This document shows, in pieces, positions 1 to 8,628 of a stretch of DNA of 33,166 nt. The stretch covers positions 64,822-97,987 of the forward strand of contig JAISGV010000001.1 in assembly GCA_031262885.1 (NCBI GenBank), read 5' to 3'. Position 1 is the stretch's first letter. Each line of letters starts with the position of its first letter. Source of the DNA: Endomicrobium sp. Its GTDB lineage: Bacteria > Elusimicrobiota > Endomicrobiia > Endomicrobiales > Endomicrobiaceae. The notes under the pieces are model-generated. The model searched no databases. It was not told where the DNA came from and saw only the letters and a list, made by a program, of their open reading frames with translations. Position numbers and translations under genes: made by a program.

Positions 1-1965
1 CAAGCTCAGGGCGCTTTACTTAGAAATATTCTATCTAAGTATTCCAAAGAAGATATTAATAATACAGTTATAATCGTGCCTAATTCTAAAATTTTGAAAT
101 CTGTAATATCGGAGATTTCAATAATTACAGAGAATTATAATATTTCAATAGGATATCCTATTTGTAATACTATTGTATTTTCTTTATTAAATGCAATTTT
201 TGAAGCTCAACTTTCAAGAAATGGTGAGTATTATTACTCTAAAAACATTATGAATGTTTTATCTAATCCTATTATAAAAAACATGAAGTTCTTTAATAAA
301 AAATTAGGGTTCGTTATAAATGAGATAGAACAACTTCTAAGTAATAGTTCTTACTTTAACGGAAGATCATTTATTACTTGTGATGAAATTATAAATAATA
401 TGAATTTAAATAAAGAAAAAACTGAATTTTATTCTAAAAGTAAAATAAAAAACAAAATATTCGAAGTGTTTAATACTTTTTTTATCTCTTGGGAAAAAAT
501 TCAAAATTTTAATTGCTTATCAAAAAAAATAATAAATTTTGTCAAAACTATATTTTCTATAGAAGTAGTTTATAATAATTTAATTAATAATAAGACAACA
601 AAGTCTATTTTAGCTTTAGCAAAAAAAATGATAACTATGAATTTTACTAATGAAAAACTAAGAAATGATGAAATCTTAAATATTTTTAAAAAGATTATTA
701 TAGACAAAAAAATAACAATAGCAGGATCTCCATTTAAAGGAATACAAATTTTAGGTTTATTAGAGTCCAGAAATCTTACGTTTAATAATGTTTTTATTAT
801 TGGTATGTCTGATTCCGCAATTCCTGCAATAAAAAAAGAATACTCTTTAATCCCAAAAGATATAATGTATACTTTAGGTATTGAAATGACTAAAAATAAG
901 ATAGAGATACAAAAATATCATTTTGAAAGACTTATTGCAAAAGCTAAAAATTTAAATCTTATTTATCCTTCTAATAATACAGAAGAACGTAGTAGATTTA
1001 TTGATTCCATTATATGGAAAAAACAACAAGAATTAAATAAAATAAATGTAGTAAATATAAAAGAATTTACTTATTCATATTACCCAACATTAATATCATC
1101 TAAAAGAGAATATAAAAAAACTGAAAGTATTTTAAAATATTTATCTAATATATCATATACATACAGCAAAATTGATACTTATTTAACTTGTAGATTAAAA
1201 TTTTATTTTACTTATGTTTTACTACTTGATAATAATTTAGAGGTAAGCAAAGAATTATCTAATAAAGATATTGGTAATTTTATTCATAGTTTTTTAAAAA
1301 ATTCTTTATATAAAAATTTATATGTTAAAAATATGCAAAGTTTAAATTTTGTAAAGAATTATATAAGAAAATTAAATAATTATTTTGATAAATTTTCTTT
1401 CTTTAAAGCTAGAGAAGATTCATACATTATAAAAAGAATATTACGACATAAAATGTTAAAACTTTTATATTATGATAGACTTAGATTTTTTTTCAAAATT
1501 TACACATGTGAAACAAACTACACAACTAGTATTAAAATATTAAATAGAATCTATAAATTAAGTTGTGTAATAGATAGAATAGATTATAATAATAGTGGTG
1601 ATTATACAATTCTTGATTACAAAACAGGAAACGTTAGAAACAGTTTTATTGCAAAAAAAAAATTCAGTATTTTAAATACTAATATTAATAGACAATATAT
1701 AAAAAATAGTATTAATTCTTTACAGCTACCATTATATAAATATATATTTGAAAAAAATACTAATAATAAAGTAGCGCATTTAGGAATATATGATATAAAA
1801 AAAACTAAGATTATTAAATTTCCAGAAGAAAAAACAATATATGATAAATGTATCGATATAATTAAATATGTAATTAATGAGATAAACAGTGAAGGAAATT
1901 TTGTTTTTGATAAAGAAGATGAAATATCATGTAGAACTTGTAAATATATGAATATATGTAGATAA
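1..1965 (+). CDS. AddB-like PD-(D/E)XK exonuclease, 5'-truncated by window edge
   Basis: The reading frame is open from base 1, so the gene starts upstream; the GTG at 76 is an internal codon. The visible 654 codons resemble the C-terminal part of AddB/RexB-type recombination nucleases, which resect double-strand breaks with a helicase partner. The middle part (about 720-1020) carries the inactive-helicase-like segment with the GLLESR motif. The nuclease domain begins near 1155. It has the GNFIH helix (about 1270), the catalytic core ILDYKTG (about 1612-1629, D and K) and QLPLY (about 1723). A Cys at 1189-1191 plus the terminal C-x2-C-x5-C match the four cysteines of an AddB iron-sulfur cluster. 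No AddA-like gene is visible, but one could lie upstream. Assignment to the superfamily is firm; exact orthology to AddB is inferred. Confidence 0.75.
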   Translation, partial: QAQGALLRNILSKYSKEDINNTVIIVPNSKILKSVISEISIITENYNISIGYPICNTIVFSLLNAIFEAQLSRNGEYYYSKNIMNVLSNPIIKNMKFFNKKLGFVINEIEQLLSNSSYFNGRSFITCDEIINNMNLNKEKTEFYSKSKIKNKIFEVFNTFFISWEKIQNFNCLSKKIINFVKTIFSIEVVYNNLINNKTTKSILALAKKMITMNFTNEKLRNDEILNIFKKIIIDKKITIAGSPFKGIQILGLLESRNLTFNNVFIIGMSDSAIPAIKKEYSLIPKDIMYTLGIEMTKNKIEIQKYHFERLIAKAKNLNLIYPSNNTEERSRFIDSIIWKKQQELNKINVVNIKEFTYSYYPTLISSKREYKKTESILKYLSNISYTYSKIDTYLTCRLKFYFTYVLLLDNNLEVSKELSNKDIGNFIHSFLKNSLYKNLYVKNMQSLNFVKNYIRKLNNYFDKFSFFKAREDSYIIKRILRHKMLKLLYYDRLRFFFKIYTCETNYTTSIKILNRIYKLSCVIDRIDYNNSGDYTILDYKTGNVRNSFIAKKKFSILNTNINRQYIKNSINSLQLPLYKYIFEKNTNNKVAHLGIYDIKKTKIIKFPEEKTIYDKCIDIIKYVINEINSEGNFVFDKEDEISCRTCKYMNICR

Positions 1966-2123
1966 ATGCAAAAAAATAATGTATTTAAATATGAATTTAC
2001 ATAGAATAAATAAAAAAACTTTTAAATATTTATTTTTTAAATAAAATTCAGTATAGATATATCATATAATGCATAAAATTTAATTTTATCATAGAATATA
2101 TAAATAAACTAAGGTAACTAATT

Positions 2124-3077
2124 ATGATAACATATTTAGATTTCGAAAAACCTATTATTGAAATTGAAAATAAAATTATTGAATTAAAAAAAACATCTAA
2201 AATTTGCAATATGGATTTATCTAAGCAAATAAATATGTTAGAAAGAAAAAAGCACAAATTAAAGTTAAAAATTTATAGTTCTTTAACTCCATGGCAAAAA
2301 GTAAAAATTGCTAGACACCAAAATCGACCTCATTTACATGATTACATAAATCTATTATTTAACGATTTTATTGAATTACATGGGGATAGATGTTTTGGAG
2401 ACGATTGTTCAATGTTATGCGGTCTTGCTTTAATAAATAAAACTAGGATAGTTGTTATAGGTCAACAAAAAGGAAAAAATTTAAATGAAAATATCAAACT
2501 AAATTTTGGAATGGCTCATCCCGAAGGTTATAGAAAAGCATTAAGAATAATGGAACTTGCGGAAAAATTTAATAAACCGATAGTAACATTTATAGATACT
2601 CCTGGAGCATATGCAGGTATCGCTGCAGAAGAAAGAGGACAAGCGCAAGCTATTGCAAAAAATTTGATTGCAATGTCAAATTTTAAAGTTCCTATTATAA
2701 GTATAATAATTGGAGAAGGAGGTTCAGGAGGAGCTTTAGGAATAGGAATATCAAACAAAGTTTTATGTTTGGAATATTCTTATTATTCTGTTATATCCCC
2801 TGAAGGATGTGCCGCTATTTTATTCAGAGACATTAACAAATCCTTAGAAGCAGCAAAAATATTAAAAATTGTTTCTAAAGATTTATTGGAACTAAATATT
2901 ATAGATGAAATAATAAAAGAGCCATTAGGAGGAGCTCATAATAACATTAAAAATATGGCTACAACCATAAAATTAGCTTTAATTAAATATTTAAAAATGT
3001 ATAAAAATAAAGATAGTGAAGAAAACATAGCAGAAAGATATAAAAGGTTTAGAAAATTTGGTATTTATAAACAATAA
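2124..3077 (+). CDS. accA: Acetyl-CoA carboxylase carboxyltransferase alpha subunit
   Basis: This subunit of the carboxyltransferase moves the carboxyl group from biotin to acetyl-CoA, giving malonyl-CoA for fatty-acid synthesis in the cytoplasm. At 317 residues it has normal AccA length. The N-terminal helical part has [16 protein letters not shown], followed by HPEGYRKA, the [10 protein letters not shown] segment, the glycine-rich [12 protein letters not shown] turn and SPEGCAAIL. These are the crotonase-fold oxyanion and CoA-binding regions of the family. The ATG at 2124 follows a weak AAGG at 2111. The beta subunit gene accD is not in the window; accB and accC lie about 15 kb away on the other strand. 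The 158-base gap before the gene is A/T-rich, with one small inverted repeat around 2073-2089. Confidence 0.95.
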   Translation: MITYLDFEKPIIEIENKIIELKKTSKICNMDLSKQINMLERKKHKLKLKIYSSLTPWQKVKIARHQNRPHLHDYINLLFNDFIELHGDRCFGDDCSMLCGLALINKTRIVVIGQQKGKNLNENIKLNFGMAHPEGYRKALRIMELAEKFNKPIVTFIDTPGAYAGIAAEERGQAQAIAKNLIAMSNFKVPIISIIIGEGGSGGALGIGISNKVLCLEYSYYSVISPEGCAAILFRDINKSLEAAKILKIVSKDLLELNIIDEIIKEPLGGAHNNIKNMATTIKLALIKYLKMYKNKDSEENIAERYKRFRKFGIYKQ

Positions 3078-3119
3078 ATTTTTTTATATTTACATTAAAT
3101 TAACTAGGAGATATATAAT

Positions 3120-3413
3120 TTGCAAACTTATAATTTAAAAGAAATTAATATCGCTTCAACTTTTGGAATATTACCTATAATTTTTCTAATACAAGGTTTT
3201 TTTAGTAGTTTGTTAACTTTTTTTTTATTTCCAATCAAATTTATTACGTATTTTAGTTTTAGTATCAAGATTTTATCATGTATAATTTTTACTTTCTTTT
3301 ATATTACAATTATGATGATTAGTACAATGATTGCAGTATGTACTTACAATTTTATATCTAAAAAATTTAATAAATATATTGTTATATTATTAGATAAACA
3401 CATAGAACAATAG
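3120..3413 (+). CDS. Small two-helix membrane protein, function unknown
   Basis: This 97-residue protein is predicted from a TTG start supported by GGAG at 3107-3110, nine bases upstream. It has a short polar N-terminus, hydrophobic segments at about residues 15-38 and 50-72, and a C-terminal YNFISKKF stretch followed by charged residues. The final pattern (YN then a short amphipathic tail) resembles small DUF3566-like membrane proteins, but this is only a pattern memory. It sits 42 bases after accA on the same strand and may be cotranscribed with it. It converges with the M48 protease gene. I do not assign a function. Confidence 0.6.
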   Translation: MQTYNLKEINIASTFGILPIIFLIQGFFSSLLTFFLFPIKFITYFSFSIKILSCIIFTFFYITIMMISTMIAVCTYNFISKKFNKYIVILLDKHIEQ

Positions 3414-3480
3414 AAAAAATTGATAGTTAATTCTTTTAAAGTTTAATACAAATTAAATTATTTTTATATTAATTTATTAA

Positions 3481-4719
3481 TTAATGGTTATTTTCTTTAA
3501 TTTTTTTAATTCTTTCAAGTATTGTAGGATGAGAGTATTCAAAAAAGACTTTAAAAGGATGAGGAGTAAGATTCGATAAATTATTTACAGATAACTTTTT
3601 TAAAGTATGGATCATTACTTCAGGTTTATTATAAGTTACCACAGCGTATTCGTCTGCTTGATATTCATAAATCCTAGAATAATAATTGAATAGTACTGTA
3701 ATTAAAAAATTTATCGGAATACTTACAATGGTTATTAATATTATCATTCCTATGTAAATAGTTTTAGTCTTTATACAGCAACTATTATACAACCAATTCT
3801 GTTTTATAAAATTAGAGAATAACCATATAATTAAACCATAAACAACAAACATCATAATCATATTTTTTCTTAAATGCCCTAATTTAAAATGGCCCATTTC
3901 ATGTGCTAAAATACAAACTATTTCATCTATGTTATGATTTTGTAATAAAGTATCAAACAACACTATTCTATGGAATTTACCTATGCCAGTAAAAAAAGCA
4001 TTAGATTTAGTTGAACGTTTAGAACCATCCATTTTAAAAATACCTTGTATTTTAAAATCTTGGGTTTTAGCATATTCTTTAATGGATTTCTTTAAATTTT
4101 TATCTTCTATTGGACTATACTTGTTAAATAAAGGCATTATAAATTTAGGAGCAATAATCATCATTGCAATTTGAAAAAGTCCGATTATTATAAATACAAA
4201 AAACCAAGCATATTTACTAATATTCAAAAATAACCATAGTATCATACTAAATAAAATAGTGGTTAAAATTATATTTATTAATAAATATTTAATTATATCC
4301 ATACAAAAAGTTTTCAAATTAGTTCTATTAAAACCAAATTTATTCTCAATTACAAAAGTATGATATACTAAGAATGGAATTTTTAAAAACATAACAATTA
4401 TAATAAGTACATTGGCAATGAAAACACCATTAAAAAGTATATTTTTACTAAAAAATAATGTTAATTCATTTATATAATTAAATCCAATAAATATTAGAAA
4501 GACATTGAATATTAATGTGAAAAAAGAATGTAACATTTGAAATTTAGTATTTACTTTAAGATACCTTTGCGAGATCTTATATTTTTTTTCATTTATATAC
4601 TTGTAAAATTCCGCAGGGATAACATCTGAAATTTTATTAATATTGAGTATGTTGGATAATAACTCTAAAAAATATATTAATACTAAAGAACAAATTACAA
4701 TTAAATTGCTAATATTCAT
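3481..4719 (-). CDS. Ste24-like M48 family membrane zinc metalloprotease
   Basis: This is an integral-membrane zinc peptidase of the CAAX prenyl protease 1 (Ste24) type, 412 residues, the usual length. Several hydrophobic segments occur before residue 190. The zinc site HEMGH is at residues 273-277, and the third ligand is Glu352 in EYQAD. A further family motif, SHPT, is at 396-399 near the C-terminus. Bacteria lack prenylated CAAX proteins, so the substrate is unknown; membrane protein turnover or quality control is an inference. It is transcribed divergently from tmk across a 110-base gap that contains a perfect palindrome with TATAAT on both strands. Its 3' end converges with the small membrane protein gene 67 bases away. 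Confidence 0.9.
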   Translation of the reverse strand: MNISNLIVICSLVLIYFLELLSNILNINKISDVIPAEFYKYINEKKYKISQRYLKVNTKFQMLHSFFTLIFNVFLIFIGFNYINELTLFFSKNILFNGVFIANVLIIIVMFLKIPFLVYHTFVIENKFGFNRTNLKTFCMDIIKYLLINIILTTILFSMILWLFLNISKYAWFFVFIIIGLFQIAMMIIAPKFIMPLFNKYSPIEDKNLKKSIKEYAKTQDFKIQGIFKMDGSKRSTKSNAFFTGIGKFHRIVLFDTLLQNHNIDEIVCILAHEMGHFKLGHLRKNMIMMFVVYGLIIWLFSNFIKQNWLYNSCCIKTKTIYIGMIILITIVSIPINFLITVLFNYYSRIYEYQADEYAVVTYNKPEVMIHTLKKLSVNNLSNLTPHPFKVFFEYSHPTILERIKKIKENNH

Positions 4720-4796
4720 ATTACCTTTTCAATAATCTAAATTTATAATAAGAACTAAGTTTATAACATATTTAGAAAGTATTCTATTATTATGTT

Positions 4797-4826
4797 TTAA
4801 TTATAATTATATATAATTATAATTAA
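4797..4826. promoter_or_regulatory. Perfect 30-bp A/T palindrome carrying back-to-back TATAAT boxes
   Basis: Bases 4797-4826 are exactly self-complementary, with 15-base arms and no loop. TATAAT occurs on the plus strand at 4812-4817 (again at 4818-4823) and on the minus strand at 4806-4811. The plus-strand boxes lie only 6-12 bases upstream of the tmk ATG, which has no Shine-Dalgarno sequence, so the tmk transcript may be nearly leaderless. The minus-strand box points to the Ste24-like gene about 80 bases away. I see no good -35 box for either direction. A divergent promoter or operator role is inferred. Confidence 0.45.
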
Positions 4827-4829
4827 TAT

Positions 4830-5438
4830 ATGAAAAAAAAAAAATTTATTAGTATTGAAGGTGGCGAAGGTGCTGGTAAAACAACTCATGCAATATTATT
4901 AAAAAAGTATATTGAAAATAAAGGTAAAGAAGTATTACTTACTAGAGAACCTGGAGGTACAAAGTTAACTGAAATTATAAGAAGTATATTATTGAAAAAA
5001 AATTTTGAAAAAATAACCCCAATAACAGAATTGCTTTTATATGAAGCTTCAAGAGCTCAACACGTTAAAGAAGTAATTTTACCAGCTTTAAAAACAAAAA
5101 AAGTTGTTATTTGTGATAGATTTATTGATGCTACCGTAGCTTATCAAGGATATGGTAGAAATTTAAATTTAAAACTAATTAATATGTTAAATTCAATAAC
5201 TTCATTTAATTTAAATCCATTGTTGACTATATATTTAGATGTTTTACCTATATATGGTATAAGAAGAGCGAATAAGAATAGATTGGAAGAGGAATCAATA
5301 AATTTTCATAATAATGTAAGGAACGGTTATTTACATCAAGTAAAAAAATATCCTAATAGAATTAAACTTATTAAAGTACAAAAGAAAATAAATATGACTC
5401 AAAAATTAATAAGAGAAATAGTTGATATGGTATTGTAA
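4830..5438 (+). CDS. tmk: Thymidylate kinase
   Basis: It phosphorylates dTMP to dTDP with ATP, the last specific step of dTTP synthesis. The 202 residues match the family length. The P-loop GGEGAGKTT is at residues 11-19, followed by the TREPGGT motif, where the Arg contacts dTMP. The DRFIDATVAYQGYGR segment is the DRY/lid-associated region. The ATG at 4830 is the only sensible start and has no ribosome binding site, only an A/T palindrome upstream. It opens a plus-strand block tmk-holB-PSP1-metG-tatD, a gene order conserved in many bacteria, with holB beginning 4 bases after the tmk stop. Confidence 0.96.
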   Translation: MKKKKFISIEGGEGAGKTTHAILLKKYIENKGKEVLLTREPGGTKLTEIIRSILLKKNFEKITPITELLLYEASRAQHVKEVILPALKTKKVVICDRFIDATVAYQGYGRNLNLKLINMLNSITSFNLNPLLTIYLDVLPIYGIRRANKNRLEEESINFHNNVRNGYLHQVKKYPNRIKLIKVQKKINMTQKLIREIVDMVL

Positions 5439-5442
5439 TTAT

Positions 5443-6402
5443 ATGTTTAATAATATATATGGACAATTACAAGTAAAAAAAATCATATCAAACCAAATAA
5501 TAGCGAATAATATACCAAATTCTTATGTTTTTGTAGGACAAGATGGTGTAGGCAAGTCTTGTACTGCTTGGGAGTTTGTTAAAATTTTGAACTGTGATAA
5601 AAATGTTACAACATCCATAGATTTGGAGCCATGTAGAAAATGCTCTACATGTATTAAAATAGAAAAAAATATTCATCCTGATGTACACTACATAAATATT
5701 AAAAAACATTTATTTAATAAGAAAATAGATATTAAAAATTTAAACGAATACTTAGTAAGCAAAGTTATTAAATATTCTTATGAAAGTAAATGGAAAATTT
5801 TAATTATAGAATCTGCAGAAAATATGGATATATCTAGTAGTAATCTTCTATTAAATGTTTTTGATAGAAACTATAATAATTTAGTAGTAATAATGCTTAC
5901 AGAAAATAAAGAAATAATGGCTGTTAAACATAAAATCATTTTTTATTCTCATATTTTATTTTTTAAACCTTTAAATGATACGACTTTATTAAAATGGTTA
6001 AAATTAAATTATCCGTTATTTGTAAATAGTTCAAAAATTCAGAAATTAATAGACGAAAGTAATGGATCCATAGGAAAAATGAAATTACTAATTAAGAATT
6101 ATTCTAAACATTTGTACATAAAAGAAGAAATAAATAACTTGTTAACAAATATAAGGAAAAATAAATTATATATATCAGAAGCTTTTAATTTATCTCAAAG
6201 CATTTCAAAAAATAAGGAAAAAACTTTGGATTATATAGATAAAATAATAGACATAGTAAGTTGCAATATTAATTATTCACATTCAATTAATATTTTAAAA
6301 TTATTATTTTCTGCAAGGTCTTTAATTGTTAAAAATATAAATATTAATATGGTTTTAGATAATTTATTTCTTGATTTATTAAATAGTAATTTAAAAATTT
6401 AG
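5443..6402 (+). CDS. holB: DNA polymerase III delta prime subunit
   Basis: This is a clamp-loader subunit of the replicative polymerase. I start it at the ATG at 5443 (MFNNIYGQ), 4 bases after the tmk stop, rather than at an upstream in-frame ATG inside tmk; this gives 319 residues. The P-loop GQDGVGKS is near residue 33. The zinc module follows as one Cys and then C-x2-C-x2-C (EPCRKCSTC). The region corresponding to Walker B reads IIESAENM rather than DEAD-like, and the usual SRC arginine motif is replaced by a sequence around FYSH. Delta prime subunits are often catalytically inert stators, so this is tolerable. The C-terminal third is poorly conserved by eye. Confidence 0.85.
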   Translation: MFNNIYGQLQVKKIISNQIIANNIPNSYVFVGQDGVGKSCTAWEFVKILNCDKNVTTSIDLEPCRKCSTCIKIEKNIHPDVHYINIKKHLFNKKIDIKNLNEYLVSKVIKYSYESKWKILIIESAENMDISSSNLLLNVFDRNYNNLVVIMLTENKEIMAVKHKIIFYSHILFFKPLNDTTLLKWLKLNYPLFVNSSKIQKLIDESNGSIGKMKLLIKNYSKHLYIKEEINNLLTNIRKNKLYISEAFNLSQSISKNKEKTLDYIDKIIDIVSCNINYSHSINILKLLFSARSLIVKNININMVLDNLFLDLLNSNLKI

Positions 6403-6416
6403 GTTAATTTAAGATT

Positions 6417-7052
6417 ATGTTTTTAAATATATTAATTAGAAAAACTAAAGATTATATATATGCATATACAAATATTTCAAATTTAAAAATTAAAGATGAA
6501 GTGTTAGTTGAAACTGAACACGGAATTGAAATTGGGTTAGTACAAAGCATTGATAAAATAAAAAAGTTAAATATTCAAAAAAATAAGAAAAACATGTCAA
6601 AAATATTAAGGAAACTAACAAAAAATGATAGAAAAAAAATAATTAGTAATAATATAAAAAATATAAAAGTTAAATCACTTATAATAAAAAAAATAACTAA
6701 TGATAATTTATGTATGAAACTTATATGTGTTTCTTATACATTTGATTGTTCTAAATTATTTGTATATTATACTGCTGAAACAAGAGTTGATTTTAGAAAA
6801 TTTGTAAAAGAACTTGGATATTTATTAAAAACAAGAATACAAATGGTACAAGTAGGAATTAGAGATGAAGCAAAAATTATCGGTGGAATAGGAATATGTG
6901 GAAAAATATTATGTTGTCAAAGTTTTTTGAAAAGTTTTGATTCTATAACAATAAATATGGCAAAAAGACAAGGACTGTCTTTAAATACAACAAAACTATC
7001 AGGTTGTTGTGGAAGATTAAAATGTTGTATTTCCTTTGAAAAAAAAATATAG
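6417..7052 (+). CDS. PSP1/YaaT-like domain protein, short C-terminus
   Basis: This 211-residue protein belongs to the PSP1 C-terminal domain family (YaaT in Bacillus, linked there to phosphorelay and Y-complex RNA turnover). The family block runs through the RVDFRKFVKEL region, then GGIGICGKILCC and LSGCCGRLKCC, which supplies the conserved cysteine cluster. The protein stops about five residues after the last Cys pair. Many homologues continue for tens of residues, so the C-terminal extension is absent. Its place between holB and metG is the classical location of this gene. The ATG at 6417 is preceded only by a weak AGG. The molecular role here is unknown. Confidence 0.85.
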   Translation: MFLNILIRKTKDYIYAYTNISNLKIKDEVLVETEHGIEIGLVQSIDKIKKLNIQKNKKNMSKILRKLTKNDRKKIISNNIKNIKVKSLIIKKITNDNLCMKLICVSYTFDCSKLFVYYTAETRVDFRKFVKELGYLLKTRIQMVQVGIRDEAKIIGGIGICGKILCCQSFLKSFDSITINMAKRQGLSLNTTKLSGCCGRLKCCISFEKKI

Positions 7053-7068
7053 ATATTGGAAGGAAAAA

Positions 7069-8619
7069 ATGAAATTTTATATTACTACCCCAATATATTA
7101 TGTAAATGATAGACCTCATATAGGACATGCTTATACAACTATAATTGCAGATATTTTGGCAAGATGGAAGAGATTAAATAATTTTGATGTTTATTTTTTA
7201 ACAGGAACTGATGAGCATGGAGTTAAAATTGTAAATGCCGCAAAAAATAAATCAATAACTCCTTTGCAATTATGTAATACTATGAGTAGTAAATTTAAAA
7301 AATCTTGGAATATATTAAATATCTCTTATACAAAGTTTGTTCGTACTACAAACTTTGAACATATAAATGTTGTTACAAAAGTAATAAATCTTTTGTTTAA
7401 AAAAGGATTATTATTTGAGAAACAATATAAAGGCTTATATTGTATTGGGTGTGAAAGATTTTATACAAAAAAGGAATTAGATAAAAAAGGGAATTGTCTT
7501 TTACATAAAAAAAAAGCAATATTTTTTTCAGAAAAAAATTATTTTTTTAAGCTTTCTCATTTTCAAGAACAAATTTTAGATATACTTACAAACGTAAATA
7601 ATAAGAATTATATGGAAATATTACCTAAGGAAAGAATGCATGAAATCGTAGGCAAATTAAAATTGGGATTGGAAGATATAAGTTTATCTAGAAATAATCT
7701 AAATTGGGGAATTTCTCTTCCATTTGATAAAGAACAAACTGTTTATGTTTGGATCGATGCTTTGTTAAGTTATATTAGTGGGATAAATTATTCATTAAAC
7801 AACGAATTGTTTCAAAAAATTTGGCCTGCTAATGTTCATTTCATTGGAAAAGATATTTTATGGTTCCATGCAGTAATTTGGCCTGCTATTTTAATAAGTT
7901 TAGAGCTTCCATTACCTAAAAGAATATACTCACATGGTTTTTTTTCTATTAACAATTGCAAAATGTCAAAATCATTGGGAAATGTTATACCCCCTGATAA
8001 AGTAATTAATAAATATGGTATTGAAGCTACTAGATACTTGTTAGTAAGTTTATTCCCTTTAGGTGTTGATGGAGATATATCTTGGAGTGTACTTTCTAAA
8101 AAGTATAACAAAGATCTAGCTGATAATTTAGGAAATCTTATATGTAGAGTTATTAAAATGTATGAAAAATATTTTAATTTTAATCTACCATTGTTAGAAA
8201 AGAAAAAAGGGTTAATTCTGGCAAAAAAAATTTCATTTTCTTTAAAAGAAAATTTTATATCTAATATGAATAATGTACAATTTTATATGGCTATAAAATT
8301 TTTACAAAAAAATATAACATTGGTTAATAAGCAAATAGAATACGATTCACCATGGAAATTAGTAAATTCTCAGGAAAATGAAAATAAATTAACTATTTGT
8401 ATTTATTCTTACTTACAAGCAATAGTTTTAATAACTATATATCTTAAACCATTCATGCCTAGTTTAGCAGAAAAAATACAAAAAAAATTATGTTCAGTAG
8501 ATACTGAAAATGCAATAAATAATTTTTTTATAAATGGAGCTATGATTCCTAAAGATGGTTTTTCTCTTTCTAAGAAAAAAATAAATTTGGGTATAATTTT
8601 CCCAAAAATAAAGGATTAA
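7069..8619 (+). CDS. metG: Methionyl-tRNA synthetase, short form
   Basis: It charges tRNA-Met with methionine. I start it at the ATG at 7069, preceded by GGAAGGA at 7058-7064; the earlier in-frame ATG lies inside the PSP1 gene. The product has 516 residues. The class I HIGH motif appears as PHIGHAYTT near residue 21, and the KMSKSLGN loop is near residue 300. A zinc knuckle of the C-x2-C...C-x2-H type is in the connective domain (CIGC ... CLLH). The protein ends after the anticodon-binding helical bundle and lacks the C-terminal EMAP/Trbp111-like dimerisation domain of longer MetRS proteins. It belongs to the tmk block and is followed by tatD after 9 bases. Confidence 0.96.
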   Translation: MKFYITTPIYYVNDRPHIGHAYTTIIADILARWKRLNNFDVYFLTGTDEHGVKIVNAAKNKSITPLQLCNTMSSKFKKSWNILNISYTKFVRTTNFEHINVVTKVINLLFKKGLLFEKQYKGLYCIGCERFYTKKELDKKGNCLLHKKKAIFFSEKNYFFKLSHFQEQILDILTNVNNKNYMEILPKERMHEIVGKLKLGLEDISLSRNNLNWGISLPFDKEQTVYVWIDALLSYISGINYSLNNELFQKIWPANVHFIGKDILWFHAVIWPAILISLELPLPKRIYSHGFFSINNCKMSKSLGNVIPPDKVINKYGIEATRYLLVSLFPLGVDGDISWSVLSKKYNKDLADNLGNLICRVIKMYEKYFNFNLPLLEKKKGLILAKKISFSLKENFISNMNNVQFYMAIKFLQKNITLVNKQIEYDSPWKLVNSQENENKLTICIYSYLQAIVLITIYLKPFMPSLAEKIQKKLCSVDTENAINNFFINGAMIPKDGFSLSKKKINLGIIFPKIKD

Positions 8620-8628
8620 AATATAATT

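Noticed and set aside
76-78. GTG as the start of the first gene
   Set aside because: The frame is open back to base 1 and the upstream residues continue the family-like strand ending VIIVPNS.
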